A stretch of DNA of 64,000 nt from Lepus europaeus (GCF_033115175.1 NC_084837.1:30892266-30956265), one strand, 5' to 3'. Positions 1-12,642 are shown, numbered from the stretch's first letter. Program-made: numbers and translations. Notes: generated by a model from the letters alone, not told the origin.

Positions 1-211
1 TTCTACAAATCCATGGAGACTGTACAGAATACTCTGGAATGAACAGTGTGTCATATAATACATCAAATCAGAGATAAAAATATTCCTTGAAACTAGTGAA
101 TATGGAAACACAACATTTCAAAACTTTTAATATACAGTAAAATCAGTGTTAAGAGTAAAATTTGAAGCAATGCTACATAAAAAAATAGAAAGGCAGCAAA
201 AAATTAATTTT

Positions 212-540
212 GGCGGTGCCGTGGCACAGTAGGTCAATCCTCCACCTGCAGCGCCGGCATCCCATATGGGCGCAGGTTCTAGTCCTGGGTGCTCCACTTC
301 CCGTCCAGCTTTTGGATATAGCCTGGGAAAGCAGTAAAAGATGGCCCAAGACCTTGGGCCCCTGCACCCACATGGGAGACCAGGAGAAAGCTCCTGGCTC
401 CTGGTTTCGGATCGGCACAGCTATGGCCGTTGTGGTCATTTGGGTAGTGAACCAAAAGAAGAAAAACCTTTCTCTTTTTCTCTCCCTCTCATTGTCTGTA
501 ACTCTAACTCTCAAATAAAATAAATAAAATCTTTAAAAAA
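212..540 (+). mobile_element. Lagomorph C-repeat SINE
   Basis: A tRNA-like head (GTGGCACAGTAGG, then CCCATATGGGCGCAGGTTCTAG as a B-box-like end) is followed by the SINE body, a CT stretch and the tail TCAAATAAAATAAATAAAATC. AAAAAATTAAT-like sequence on both sides (about 199-208 and 534-545) looks like the target duplication in the host L1. Confidence 0.9.
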
Positions 541-799
541 ATTAATCTAACAGTGCACCTCAAGGACCTACAAAAACAAGAACAATCTCAACCCCAAATT
601 AGAAGAGAAAATAATAAAAATTGAAAAGAAATAAAATAGAAATAAAAATATGAAAAATTAATGAAATGAAGGGCTGGTTTTTTAAAAGAAAAAGAAAATA
701 TATAAACTGTTAGCCAGACTAAAACAGAAAACTCAAATCAGAAAAATCAGAGGTAAAAAAGAAGATATTATATCTGATATGACAGAACTATAAAGAATC

Positions 800-800
<1 letters not shown>

Positions 801-841
<41 letters not shown>
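801..841. repeat. (TA)n microsatellite
   Basis: About 20 uninterrupted TA units inside the old L1. Confidence 0.98.
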
Positions 842-844
<3 letters not shown>

Positions 845-1645
845 GAACCATTATGAACAACTACCTGCCAATAAATTGGAAAATTTAGAAGAGAGATTTC
901 TGGGGGGATGAATTATGAAGTTATAGAAAACTTAAAGGGCCCGGTTACCAAGGATTAGTTTGAATCTAATGAAGAGGTTTCCAACAACAAAAGCCCAGAA
1001 CCAGATGGCTTCACTGCTGAATACTACCAAACTTTTAAGAAAGAACTATCACCAATTCTTCTGAAACTGTTCCAAATTGGCAGGGGAGGGAACCCTTCCA
1101 AACTTATTCCATGAGGCCAGCATTACTGTAATTCCAAAGCCAGATAAGGATACAACAACAAAAAAAGAAAGCTAAAGACCAATGTCCCTAATAAAAATAA
1201 ATGCAAAAGTCCTCAAGAAAATACTGGCAAATCAAATCCAACAACATTTCAAAAAGATTGTCCACCATGCCCTAGTTGGATTTATCACAGGGATGCAGGA
1301 ATGGTTGAACATAGGCAACTCAAAAAAGCACAATACAACAAATCAACAGAATAAAGGATACAAATCTTATGATTATCTCAATAGATGTAGAGAAAGCATT
1401 TGATAAAATATAACATCCTTTCATGAAAAAAACCTTAGATAAATTAGATACAGTTGGAACATACCTCCATACAATAAAGCATACATGATAAGCCATAGCC
1501 AATATCCTATTGACTAGGAAAATCTGGAAAATGTATGACTAGAAAAAGAACAAATGATGTGCACTCTCACCTCTCTTATTCAATAAAGTTCTAGAAGTTT
1601 TAGCCAGAGCCATCAAGAGAAAGAAATAAAAGTTATACATATCAG

Positions 1646-1941
1646 GCACCGGCACACCAGGTTCTAGTCCCGGTCGGGGCACTGATTCTGTCCCGGTTGC
1701 CCCTCTTCCAGGCCAGCTCTCTGCTGTGGCCAGGGAGTGCAGTGGAGGATGGCCCAGGTGCTTGGGCCCTGCACCCCATGGGAGACCAGGATAAGCACCT
1801 GGCTCCTGCCATCGGATCAGCGCGGTGTGCCGGCTGCAGCGCGCCAGCCGTGGCGGCCATTGGAGTGTATACCAATGGCAAAGGAAGACCTTTCTCTCTG
1901 TCTCTCTCTCTCACTGTCCACTCTGCCTATCTAAAAAAAAA
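1646..1941 (+). mobile_element. Second-type C SINE, 5'-truncated, with 15-bp target duplication
   Basis: The body differs from the common C SINE: it contains CTGTCCCGGTTGCCCCTCTT, ends in a CTCACTGTCCACTCTGCC tail and has a pure A run instead of AAATAAA units. The tRNA-like 5' head is missing. The direct repeat AGTTATACATATCAG at 1631-1645 and 1942-1956 marks the insertion into the L1. Confidence 0.93.
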
Positions 1942-3380
1942 AGTTATACATATCAGAAATGAAGAAGTCAAATTACTCCTCTCTGCAGATGACACACTTC
2001 CATATTATAGGAGAACCAGAAGATTATACTAAGAGACTATTAAGACTGATAAGAGAATTCAGCAACGTTGCAGGACATAAAGTCAATGCAGAATCCATAG
2101 AATTTTTATACATCAACAATGGTCTTGCTGATGAAGAACTCATATGAACAATTCCTTTCACAATAGCTATATAACATAGCGTGGGCTACATTTAACCAAT
2201 GGTGTGAAAGACCTCTACAATGAAAATTACAAACCATTAATTAAAGAAGACACAAAAATTTAGAAAGACCTCCCATGTTCATGGATCTGAAAATTTAGTA
2301 TTATCAAAATGTTCATACTACCCAAAGAAATGTACGAATTCAAAGATATCCCTGTCAAGATACCAAGACAGTCTTCACAGAAATAGAAAAAAAAAAAACT
2401 ATCCTAAATTTCATATGGTAACAAAAAAGACCCTGAATAGCCAAAGAAATCTTGAAATGTAAAATAAAAGCTGGAGGCATATTATTACTAAAATGAAAGA
2501 TACACTCTAAGGCTGTTATAACCAAATGACATGGTACTGGCAAAAATATCAACACATAAACCAATGGAACACAAGGGAAACCCAAGAAATAAACCTATGC
2601 ATCAACCAACTTATCTTTGACAAATATACTAAATATTCAACACAGAAAGGACAGCCTGTTAAATAAATGGTGCAGGGAAAATTGGATTTCTATATGCAGA
2701 TATTTGAAACAAGACCCCCATCTTATACCCTATACAAAAATCAACTCAAAATGTATCAAGGATCCAAATTTAAGACCCCAAACTGTGAAACTATGAGAGG
2801 AAAACATAGGGGAAACACTCCAAGACTTTGGTATTGGCAGCAACTTTTTGTACAAGACCCTAAAATCAAGGAAATAAAACAAAAATAGAGAAATGATATA
2901 TCAACTAGGAAGCTTCTGCACAGTAAAGGAAACAACAGAGTAAAGGATAGTTGACAAAATGGAAGGAAATATTAGCAAGCTGTACATCTGCTAAGGGATT
3001 AATATCCAGAATATTTGGAATTCAAGAAATTTAACAACAATAATACAAATAATCAAAGAAGTGGGCCAAGGATCTGAATAGGCATTTTTCAAAAGATAAA
3101 AATACAAATGACCAACAAATATATGAAAAAATTCTCTGTATCATAATCTTTCAAGGAAAATACAAATAAAAAACTTAATGAGGTGTTATCTAACTCCAGG
3201 TTGAATGGTTATTATCTAAAAGTAAAAAAATTACAAATGTTGGTGAGGATGTGGAAAAAATGGAACCCTAATACACTGTTAGTGGGAAAGTAAATTAGTA
3301 TGACCATGATGCAAAAAAGTGTAGAGATTTCTTAAAAACCTAAAGATCTGTCATATAATCCAGATATCCCACTTCTGGGA

Positions 3381-3480
3381 TTATGTATATATATGTATAT
3401 ATACATAATATAATATATAATATACAATATACTATATAATATATACTATACTATATGTAATATATATATAGTAAATATAT
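3381..3480. repeat. TA-rich simple repeat
   Basis: Imperfect TATATG/TATAAT repeats at the decayed end of the old L1. Confidence 0.8.
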
Positions 3481-3570
3481 ATATTCTCTCTGTTTCTACC
3501 TCCCTCTGCATAATTATATCCCCCTCTCTGTTTATGTCTCTGCTTCTTCCTCTGTCTGCATAACTCTACC

Positions 3571-3936
3571 TTTAAAAAAATTTATTCATATATTTAAAAG
3601 GCAGAGTTACAGAGAAATATAGAGGTGGAGGGAGGGAGAGAGACAGAGACAGAGAGAAAGAGAAAGAGAGAGAGAGATGTTCCAATGCTGGCTCACTCCC
3701 CAACTGGCAGGGTGGTAGGGACTGGGCCAAAGTGGAAGCCAGGAACCAGGAACTTCATTCAGGTCTCCCATGTGAATGCAGGGACCCAAGTACTTTGGTC
3801 ATCTTCTGCTGCTTTCCCAGGGGCATTAGCAAGGAGCTGGATTGGGAGTGGAGCAGCCAGGACTGGACTGGTGCTCATAGGGGATGCTGGTGTCACAGGT
3901 GGTGGCTTAACTTGCTGCACTACAGCACTGACCCCA
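3571..3936 (-). mobile_element. C SINE (minus), inserted in the tail of a plus-strand SINE
   Basis: Reverse-strand copy: A-tail complement and purine tract (3600-3680), body, and tRNA-like head ending near 3936. The sequence before it (3483-3570, CTCTG-rich ending CATAACTCTACC) and after it (3937-3972, CCTTTCAAATAAATAAAATA) reads as the split tail of another SINE in plus orientation, so this copy appears nested in an older one. The older SINE's head is not recognisable. Confidence 0.8.
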
Positions 3937-3989
3937 TACCTTTCAAATAAATAAAATAAATCTAAAAAAACAAAAAAACAAAAAACCAG

Positions 3990-4594
3990 TATGGATACAG
4001 AGCCGTATTTAGTACTAGACAGAAGCTGAGCTGCCAAAACAGTCAGAGTCTCTTTGACTTGTTAATTGGAATTGGATCAAAAAATTTGGTGTTGATTCAA
4101 AAACTTTGATTTAGGTTCTGTGTTAACTAACATACAGGCTAAGTTCCTAGAAGAAAAGAGACCTCAAACTATGGCTTCTCAATTAACAGTCTATGAATAG
4201 GTGAGCAATTCAGGGTGGGTTGGGGCCTCTCCTAGTTGAGATTATCCAAAAACCTCAGTTATTTTTTAACTTATTTATTAGAGTTGGTATCCCCCTGAAA
4301 TATATGCTGGCCTCCATTGTCAGAATTTTGATTCATGTTTGTCTTAGGTTCTGAGAATTTTATTTCTAACAACTTTTTCAGGAGATATTTAGGCTGCTGC
4401 TCTAGGAACCACACCCTGAGAACCCCTGTCTTGGGTGGGTTCTTATCCAGTGTTTGATGTTTGTTTGCTTATACTCTATGTTTCAACCCTAAAAGAAAAA
4501 GGAAAAGAAAAGGAACAGAAATTAGAACATACTCACCTGTTTTAAGGGGCAGATTTTGAACAGCCCTCGTCCTAAATGTTGAAGAACAATTCTT
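3990..4594. other. Unassigned sequence around the hAT-like fragment
   Basis: Outside 4335-4430 I see no reading frame of note and no repeat I can name. Confidence 0.5.
4335..4430. mobile_element. Ancient hAT-Charlie (MER5-like) fragment
   Basis: The order CTGAGAATTTTATTTCTAAC, then GGAACCACACCCTGAGAACC, resembles one end of the MER5A non-autonomous hAT element known from all placental mammals. The match is diverged and the assignment is from memory. Confidence 0.5.
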
Positions 4595-4826
4595 TTCTTA
4601 TTTGTTTTTTTTTGTTGTTGTTGTTCTTTTTTCTTCATATTATTTGATGAACTCTCTACTTACTGTAGGGTTAACCTTATGAATATAAAATTAATGGAAA
4701 ATAGATCTTTGTAAAAATAAGAAATGGGAAGGGAAAAGGGAGGAGGAAAAAAGGTAGGAGGATTGGGCTGCATGAAGTTTGTATTCCTCAATAAAATAAA
4801 ATAGAATAAAATCAAAAAAAGAAGTT
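4595..4826 (+). mobile_element. L1 3' end fragment
   Basis: A TTG-rich run, then TACTGTAGGGTTAACC, a GGGAAGGGAAAAGGGAGG purine tract and a terminal AATAAAATAAAATA tail. The arrangement parallels the L1 3' ends at 24555-24762 and 28990-29165. Confidence 0.65.
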
Positions 4827-5882
4827 GCTTATGTCCCTTCAGCTCTCATTCCATTGGCAGGGACTTTGTAACACAAATATCTTCAAGGGAGATTGGGACA
4901 TGTAGTTTCTAGATGGTAGGTGATATTTGCAGCCAAAACATCGAAATTCTGTTATCAAAAGGAAGAAGGGAACAAGAATTATCTCTGCACAGTTCTGCCC
5001 ACATGTTGGGTATGTGTTCATATGTCCTCTTGTGCCCTGAGATATGAAGGAAAGCCACTTTCTGCAGGTTCAGAGCAGTTCATCCAGGGCTTGAGAAATC
5101 CCGGAGCTTCTCCAGGTTCCTGGGGAACCCTCATGTCCATGAACTTGACTTGTGTTCCATATTTAACTAGGCAGTAGTATGCCAAGAATATTTTTTTCTC
5201 TACTTCCTTGTTCCAGTTCCTCCTTTTCCTCTCTCTGCTTTAGACTTCCCCAACTCTCTTGTCTTCACAGCTTATACAGTAGGAACTATATTGTCTGTTT
5301 CCAGTTTTGATAGGGGTTGGCTGCATGACCTGGAATAAAATTCTTCCTGTTCTTCTTGTGAGTAGCTAAACTCTTAAACCTATTGCTCCAACCCTAGTCA
5401 TGACCTTCAGAAACATGAAATTGTTTTAACCTGCCAAATTGCCTAGCACAGAAATTGAAGGAAGCGCATTGTATCTAATAAAAGGATTTCTGATATGTAA
5501 CAAAAGTGATCCATAATGTGGATTTACTGACCTATGGGCAAAAACTAATATATTTTCTTTCATTAAAATTCTCAGTAGCAATGTCTACATTTTGTCAACA
5601 AAAGGCCTGCGAACTTGAAGGTTTTACTATCCCTGGGCATTGTGACAATAGCATTTCCCCTACTTTACTCTCACTTTCTAAGTTTTCATGACAGAGTTTT
5701 ATTTCCATTGAAGTTCATATAGCATGTTTCTCTTCCAAAGAGGTTATGTTAGATAGATTAACTTAGTCTGTTTCTATGCTGGTAAACTATATCTTCATAA
5801 GTCATAAAAGCCTAGTCTAACATCACCCCTATTGAACTCTTTCTGGGCTAAAACATAATCTGATGCTGAATAACATTTTCCT
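4827..5882. other. Intergenic DNA, nothing recognised
   Basis: Short open frames only, without codon-like structure or known motifs. The block at about 5170-5420 is CT-rich and could be a decayed repeat. Confidence 0.5.
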
Positions 5883-6078
5883 CTAGGAAGCAGTGGCTAA
5901 GAGCTCAGCCTATGAAGTCACAATGCCTGGCTTCAAATCCTGGCTCTTGCTGCATGAACTTAAATATTTTGTTTGAATTCTATAAGTCTCAGTTTTCTCT
6001 TGGTAAAATGGGGATATAAACATCACATATCTCACAGAGTTGTGTTAAAGATTATTCTGACACTTGTTAAAACTGTAA
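5883..6078 (+). mobile_element. MIR element
   Basis: GCAGTGGCTAAGAGCTCAGC, a CTTCAAATCCTGGCTCT B-box-like region, CAGTTTTCTC, then AAAATGGGGATA followed by the GTTGT/TTAAAGATTA core reproduce the layout of the mammalian-wide MIR SINE. Confidence 0.85.
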
Positions 6079-6394
6079 AGGAAGACTTTATTCAAGATGT
6101 TGTAATAGGAGTCATGGTTATTAACATATGGGAGGACAATTGCACTAATTTTGAATGTAAGAAAGACAGCTGAGGATTTATAGCTATAGAACAGAATAAA
6201 GAGGATAGAGAATAAAAAATTACTAAAAAGTAGTTTCTTGCTAAATTTGTCTAATGGTTTTCCTGCTAAAGGCAGAACAAACATGTAGACATTCAAAATT
6301 AGGAGATGATGAATTTGATCAGATATCAAAAATAATCAGATATTAAGGGTGGGGAGGTAGAGTTTCACTAAACTGACTTTTGGGGTAGGCTAGT
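6079..6394. other. Intergenic DNA, nothing recognised
   Basis: AT-rich stretch between the MIR and an antisense L1. I see no gene or named repeat. Confidence 0.5.
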
Positions 6395-8550
6395 CTTTTC
6401 CAATTGCTTAATTGGACTGGTGTTTTTGTTGAGTTTTTGGAGTTCCTTATATATATTATCAATATTAATCTGTTGGTAGATGAATCATTTGGAAATATTT
6501 TCTTCCATTCTGTTTGTTGTCTCTTCACTTTGGTGATAGTTTCCTTTGCTGTGTGGAAGCTTCTTGGTTTGAAATAATCTCCCTTTTTTCTATTTTTGCT
6601 TTTGTTGTCTGAGCTTTTGGGGTGTTAATAAAAAAAATCATTTCCTATGCCAATGTCCTAATGTGTTTTCCTTATGTTTTTTTTTTTTCTGATAGCTTCA
6701 TATTTCAGGGCTTACATTTACATTTTTATTCGATTTTGAGTTGATCTTTGTAAGGGGTCTTTTTTCAGTCTTTTGTATGTGGATATCCAATTTTCCCAGC
6801 CCCATTTACTGAAGAGACTGTTTCTTCTCCAGGATATGTTTTGGATCCTGTGTCAAAGATAAGTTGACTATAGATATAAGGACTCTTCCCTGAAGTTTCT
6901 GTTTCATCATATTGGTCTATTTGTTTTTATGCCAATGCCATGTTATTGGTTACAATAGCTCTATAGTATGACTTGAAATCTGATATTGCAATAATACCTC
7001 TGATTTTTTTTCAAGGTTTCTGTGGCTGTTCAGGGTTTCTGGTATTTACATTTTACTTTTCAAATTGCTATTTCCAGTTTTGTGGAGAATGTCATTCATA
7101 TTTTGATGCTGATTGCAATTAATCTGTAAATGGCTTTGGGTAGTAGAGACATTTTAACACTTTAATTCTGTCAACCCATGAGCATGGAAGGTCTTTCCAT
7201 TTTTTTGTGTGTCTTGTTCAATTCTTTCATAAGTGGTTTATAATTTTCTTCTTGGAGGTGCCTCACATCCTTGTTTAAATGTATCCCAAGGCAGGACCAG
7301 TGTTGTAGTGTTGCAAGTCAAGCTATTGCTTGCTACCTCGGCATCCCATACCAAAGTGCCAGGCAACTCCACTTCTGATCCAGATTCCTGCTAATGCTCC
7401 TAGGAAGGCAATGGAAGATGTGCCTCATGTGGGAGCCCAGGATAGAGTTCTTGGCTCCTGGCTCTGGCCTGGTCCAGACCTGGATGTTGTGGCCATTTGG
7501 GAAATGAACTAGTAGATGGAAGATCTCTCTGTATACCTTTCCCTACCTCAAGCTCACTAACTTTGTCTTTTAAACCAGTTAACCTTTTAAAAAAATATTC
7601 AAAGATATTTTATTTTTTTCTCAATGTGAGAGGCATTGCTTTTATAATTTCCTTCTTATCAAACTCATTATTGTATAAAAAATCTGCTTATTTTTGTGTG
7701 ATGATTTTCTAATCCTGCAACTTTACTGAAATTATCACCTCTAATAGTCCCTTGGTAGAGTCTTTTAATTTTTTTCTATATATAGAACTAAACAGGGATA
7801 ATTTGACATCTTCCTTTCCTTGTTGTATGCTTTTTATTTCTTTCTCTTGTAGTTGTTTTGGCTAAAACTTCTACTGCCATGTAGAAAAACAGTGGTAAAA
7901 ATAGACATCATTTTCTGATTCCAGATCGTAAAGGAAATATTTTGTTTTCCCCAATCAGTATGTTAGAGTTGTGAGTTTATGATGTCGTGATTTGCCTTCA
8001 TTATGTTGAGGTGTCTTCCTTTTAGTTCTAATTCTTCCTTCTATTTCTATTTCTAAGTTGCTAAAATTTTTATGATTAAAAAACATTGAATGCTATCACC
8101 TACTTTTCTGTGTCTATTGAGATGGTCATATGATTTTTATTTTATTTGGTGAAGTAATATATTATATTGACTGATTTATATATGTTGAACCATCCCTGCA
8201 ACCCTAGTTAACCCACTTAATTAGGATGAATGAACTGTTTGATATATTGTTGGATTTTATTTGCTAGTGTTTGTCGAGAGTTTTTGAATTTGTGTTCATC
8301 AAGGATATTGGCCTATATTTTTATTTTTCTTGTTTTGTTTACTCAGTGTAAAGTTTTAGAATGAGTTTTGAAGGATTTCTTCCCTTTTTATCTTCTGGAA
8401 CTATTTGAGATGAATTGATGCTAGTTCTTCTTTAAGAGTTTTATAGAATTATATCAATGAAGCTATCTGGTCAGGGCTTTAAGAACAGAAAAATTTAATT
8501 GCTATATTGAGACTCTGTTACTAACTGTTCAAACTTTTATATTACCTAAA
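6395..8550 (-). mobile_element. L1 ORF2 remnant, antisense
   Basis: Antisense reading of the ORF2 C-terminal part begins at about 6395 (GCTGTGTGGAAGCTTCTTGG near 6550) and runs back through the RT region; TAAGTTGACTATAGATATAA (6861) and CTTTACTGAAATTATCACC (7721) are typical L1 antisense landmarks. It stops near 8550 in the early RT domain (TCAATGAAGCTATCTGGTCAGG). A SINE at about 7290-7590 interrupts it. No frame is intact. Confidence 0.85.
7290..7590 (+). mobile_element. Old C SINE inside antisense L1
   Basis: Diverged copy: GGACCAGTGTTGTAGTG head, CACTTCTGATCCAGATTCCT body, GTAGATGGAAGATCTCTCTG and a CT-rich tail. The flanking L1 sequence continues on both sides. Confidence 0.8.
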
Positions 8551-8691
8551 AGACAACAAAGATGTATGGTTTCTGCCCAAGTTTTCATCCAGAGGCAGGG
8601 GAAAAATTAACTCCATAGTTTAAGAATAACTGGGAAATCAGACAATAGGAGTCAAAAATAGTGTGGCCTGGTGATTATACCCCAGTCATTA

Positions 8692-9000
8692 ATTTTTTTA
8701 AATGATTAACTTATTTATTTGAAAGGCAGAGTTACAGAGAGACAGAAGCAGAGAGAGGGAGAGAAATCTTCCATCTACTGCTTCACTCCCCAAATGGCTG
8801 GAGCTGTGCTGATCTGAAGCCAGAAGCCTAGAGCTTCTTCTGGGTCTCCCACGTGCGTGCAAGGGCCCAATGATTTGGACTCTCTTTCACTGCTTTCCCA
8901 TGCCCATTAACAGAGAACTGGATCAGAAGTGGAACAGCTTTGATAGGATGCCAGCACTGTGGGTGGCTGTTTTACCCACCGTGCCACAGCACTGGGCCCA
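8692..9000 (-). mobile_element. C SINE, antisense
   Basis: TTATTTATTTGAAAGGCAGA, purine tract, TCCATCTACTGCTTCACTCC, and the tRNA-like head ending GTGCCACAGCACTGGGCCC. CCAGTCATT before and CCAGTTATT after may be the decayed target duplication. Confidence 0.9.
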
Positions 9001-10126
9001 GTTATTGTTGTTTGACATAAAGGTTACACAAGAACCTATGAAACGTAAACAAAACCACAATGAAGAGGTAAACATTTGATATCTGAAGATACATCATAAT
9101 TATGCCTTGTAGAGACTTATCGTAATGATTAGGGAAAGAATATTTACAGTTATATAAACATGTGAAATAACTATAGTTTTATTCAAGAGTATAATTGAAA
9201 TAAAAATAAGATAAAAGTCTTATGAGCGCTTTTTAAAAGTTCTTTATGAGGTCCTCTGATGTTGTGGCTTAATGTTAGCAACTCCCTTCCTTTCACTATA
9301 AATATCTTGGTGCCAGTAGCATTCCATAATCTATCCAACATGTAAAGTCACATCAATGCAATGCCTGACTAAACTTGATTTCCAAATTTTTATGTTCATT
9401 ATAGATAAGAAAATGCACTCCAAAGAAATCAGGAATTATCACATTATATATTGCAACCATTTCTTTGTGGAAATGGAGCATGAAATAAACTATTGAGTTC
9501 ATTATCACAAGTAGGAGAGCATTGTTCAAGCATGTTATCCATTAATCACTGATAACCAGTGTTTAGCATGCAGATATGCATGGCTGATAATGTTTTTAAA
9601 CAATGTAGGATATTCTTCATAAAAATCATAGTACATGAAACTTTTATATGTGATATATAACAGTACACTAGGCACAGCGCACAGGAAGAATTTCAAATGA
9701 GGATTAAATAGTAAGGTTTTATATGTTTTTGTAGAAAACAGATTCCAAAATTTTCAAATATTCTTCTTGCTCTCCTTTTGGTTCTGTCTTATTTCAAATG
9801 AGATTTGGCAAGACATTTGGATGAATAAAGCTGTGACTCCCTTTTCAAACCATCTTCCACCCTGTTCCTTTTAAGAACTTGTATCAAGTGACTGATGTTA
9901 AGTCAGTCATCTCCTGGGTGAAAGTTTGTTGCATCAGGTTAAGCTGCAACATGGGACTCATATCGGAGTTCTGGAACTGAGTCCCACCTACATTGGTTGC
10001 TTGGGTATGTTGATACTGTGAAAACAGTACTGTATGCTAATAATGTATGTTCTTTTCTATATGTATATATTCCTCAATTAAATGCTAAAAAATAATACCA
10101 TGTTGATGCAGAACAAAATATATAAT
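9001..10126. other. Intergenic DNA, nothing recognised
   Basis: AT-rich, short random-looking frames only. No repeat family is identifiable by eye. Confidence 0.5.
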
Positions 10127-10197
10127 AGTACTTCAAAAAGTTCATAGAAAAATAGAATTAAAAGATAATACACAATTCCCATGAAGTTTTTGGATAT
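10127..10197. mobile_element. Short inverted-repeat (MITE-like) element
   Basis: GTACTTCAAAAAGTTCATAG at the left and CCATGAAGTTTTTGGATA at the right are near reverse complements, with an AT-rich 30-bp interior. The same terminal motif brackets 32758-33211. The element has no coding capacity, so if it is a transposon it is non-autonomous; I cannot name the family. Confidence 0.5.
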
Positions 10198-11213
10198 GCC
10201 TTGTATAGGTCCCCTCCTATTGATAGCCAGGAATCTGGATGAAGAAAGGCTGGGACCCAAGTGTCATATAATAGAGGACAACAGATGGCATAGAAAGAGC
10301 ACACACAAGCTAAGGGTAATAGCAATAGAGAGACCTATGCTACTGAAGGTAGCCATTACAATAGAGAAACATTGAGTTACCTGAAAGGGAAGCAAGGAAG
10401 AGCTGTCATTTATGCAGCCAGATAATGTTCTATGTCTGCTGTTAAACTTGGTTTTCTGATGGCTAAGGAATACTTGCAATTGAGGAAGTAGTGGCTTTTC
10501 TGGAAGGCATATTTTCTTGGTTTATGGTGACAAGAGTTAGAGCCATAAGAAATGTGACATCAAAAAAAGATAATCCATCATGATCTTTGAGTTTCAGTTA
10601 CTCAGGACCAAAATTTTATTTTTGTTTTCAGCTGCCAGGTATTTTAGCACTGTCTGCCCTTTCATATCCCATTTCAATATGAGATATAGCCTGCACTATA
10701 TTTGCTCCCTATGAATATATAAAAACCACATCCAAAGCACTACCATCTGTAATTTAGATGTTTGCCTGGATTTGACATCTCACTTGCTCTGATCTGGTAA
10801 TCCTTCAACCTCAATTTAGTCCCATACATCAGCAACTACTATTTCATCTCAGCATCACATTACAATGAACAGATTTGGACATGTTTCTGGCTTACCTTTA
10901 ACACTCCTCTGCAAGAGTTGGTCTTTGATAATCTTCCAGCTGGATATGAGTATCCTACTAGCACCCAGCTTTTTAGATACAGCTCCCAATAACCAAATGG
11001 TCTCCCAATCTGCCTTCTACCACATCATCCCATCAAAGGAACCAGATTTAGAGGAAATGTTTTCCAAGTAATTTCAGAAGGAGACTTGTATATCATTTGC
11101 TCTGGATTTTGATATGAAATACTTCTCTAATTTATATACGCTCATAAGATAGTAGAGAGAAATAATCGTTGTTAACTTTAAGGAAAACAATATTACTTAA
11201 CATTTAAGTGCTT
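10198..11213. other. Intergenic DNA, nothing recognised
   Basis: Short frames of 60-70 codons occur but lack any recognisable domain. No named repeat seen. Confidence 0.5.
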
Positions 11214-11226
11214 TATTATATGCTAG

Positions 11227-11553
11227 GGGGGCGGCACTGTGGCATAATGGGTAAAGCCGCTGCCTGCAGTGCTGGCATACCATATGGGTGCCGGTTCGAG
11301 TTCCGGCTGCTCCACTTCCAATCCAGCTCTCTGCTATGGCCTGGGAAAGCAGTGGAGGATAGTCTAAGTCCTTGGGCCCCTGCACCGCATGGGAGACCTG
11401 GAAGAAGTCCTGGCTCCTGGCTTTGAATTTGTGCAGCTCCAGCTGTTGTGGCCATCTGGGGGAGTGAACCAGCAGATGGAAGACCTCTCTCTCTGCCTTT
11501 CCTTCTCTCTCTCTGTAACTCTGACTTTCAAGTAAATAAATCTTTTTAAAAAA
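11227..11553 (+). mobile_element. Well-preserved C SINE with Pol III boxes and 13-bp target duplication
   Basis: A box TGGCATAATGG at 11240 and B box GGTTCGAGTTC at 11293 are intact. The body and tail (TTCAAGTAAATAAATC) are complete. TATTATATGCTAG occurs at 11214-11226 and again at 11554-11566, a clean target-site duplication. Confidence 0.97.
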
Positions 11554-11728
11554 TATTATATGCTAGAGACTGGCTTAATGTTGTTATACAGATGATCTAA
11601 TTTAAGTTTCACAACTGGCAAAGATTCTCTTCTTGATTAAATTTTAGCCAGGCTTCTCTTGGTACTGGCCCCTTTTCTATCTTAGCCTACCCCAAAAGTC
11701 ATTACCTAGTCATTAAAAGAATTACACC

Positions 11729-11870
11729 TGGTACTTTAGATGCCAGATGGAATACCTGCATCCCATATCAGAATTACCTGGGTTAGATTTCTGGCTCTAG
11801 ATTTAACCCCTGCTTCTTACTAATGCAGATCCTGGGAGGCAGCAGGGATAGCTCAAGTAATTGAGTTCTG
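11729..11870 (+). mobile_element. Decayed C SINE fragment
   Basis: GCATCCCATATCAGAATTAC, then a TTACTAATGCAGATCCTGGG block and GCTCAAGTAATTGAGTTC, match the middle of old C SINE subfamilies. Head and tail are lost. Confidence 0.65.
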
Positions 11871-12481
11871 CATTTAATTTCCTACTTACCCTCACAAATC
11901 CTGATCTATGGCCCTCCACATAGGGGAGAGGAAGGAAAGGAGTGGGTGGGTTTAATTTTGATAGGCATTGCCATTCTGATCTGGCATTTGTTCGTCTTTC
12001 TGGGAACAACAGGTATTAAAGTACTTCTTTTAGGTGCTAGGGTTGTTTAGCTTAAGATAAGTTTCCTTTCAGAGTACATCTGATTTATAGCTAGTTGTTT
12101 ACTTCTGAACAGTTCCTTGTAATGTAGAATTACTTTTAGATTTTTTCTAATGAGATCCTTTTTTCCCCTTCCAGTTGGTTTTTTGGACAGTTAGTAAAAG
12201 CTAATTCTTTCCCCCTTGTTCTTAAAGGGCACCAGTCTTGAATTATCTGGCACTGAAAGTCATGTCCAATTCAGGAATCTTTGTTGTGCTACTGAAATAG
12301 TGAGCCAGGGTATATCACTCTATAGATTGTACAGGGATGAGTAGATATGAGACTGCTTAGTGCTCCAGTTGCAGGAGACACAAGTATTCAGAAGTTCCTC
12401 AATAAAAGCCTTTTTCCTGAGACAAAAGCTCCTTTGCAGCAGTTACAATTCACAACATAGCTTCAATTCTTTTCAGAGAAT
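11871..12481. other. Intergenic DNA, nothing recognised
   Basis: No gene-like frame and no named repeat. Confidence 0.5.
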
Positions 12482-12571
12482 GCCTTCTTTCATATCATTC
12501 TCTCTCCCTTCTCCTCCTCCTCTCTCTCTCCCCCTCCTAGCCTCCCTTCCCACTTCTTTCTCTCTCTCTCT

Positions 12572-12636
<65 letters not shown>

Positions 12637-12638
12637 AG
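12482..12638. repeat. Polypyrimidine (CT)n plus (CA)n compound microsatellite
   Basis: About 130 bases of CT-rich sequence ending in uninterrupted CT units, followed by about 13 CA units. The 134-codon open frame across it is a by-product of the repeat. Confidence 0.95.
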
Positions 12639-12642
12639 AAGA

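Larger units (their letters stand above)
1..3480 (+). mobile_element. Old L1 (LINE-1), ORF2 region, runs in from the left edge
   Basis: The sequence follows L1 ORF2 from the endonuclease-RT linker (ATGGAAACACAACATTTC near 105) through the RT segment with AGCCCAGAACCAGATGGC near 992, the FADD-type region near 1985, and the C-terminal part to CCCACTTCTGGGATTATG near 3368. All frames are broken by stops and indels. Two SINEs (212-540, 1646-1941) and a TA microsatellite (801-841) interrupt it. The right end dissolves into TA-rich DNA at 3380-3480. Confidence 0.85.

Noticed and set aside
11227-11330. tRNA gene
   Set aside because: Intact A and B boxes are present, but the sequence belongs to a SINE head, lacks a tRNA cloverleaf as a mature gene and is flanked by a target duplication.
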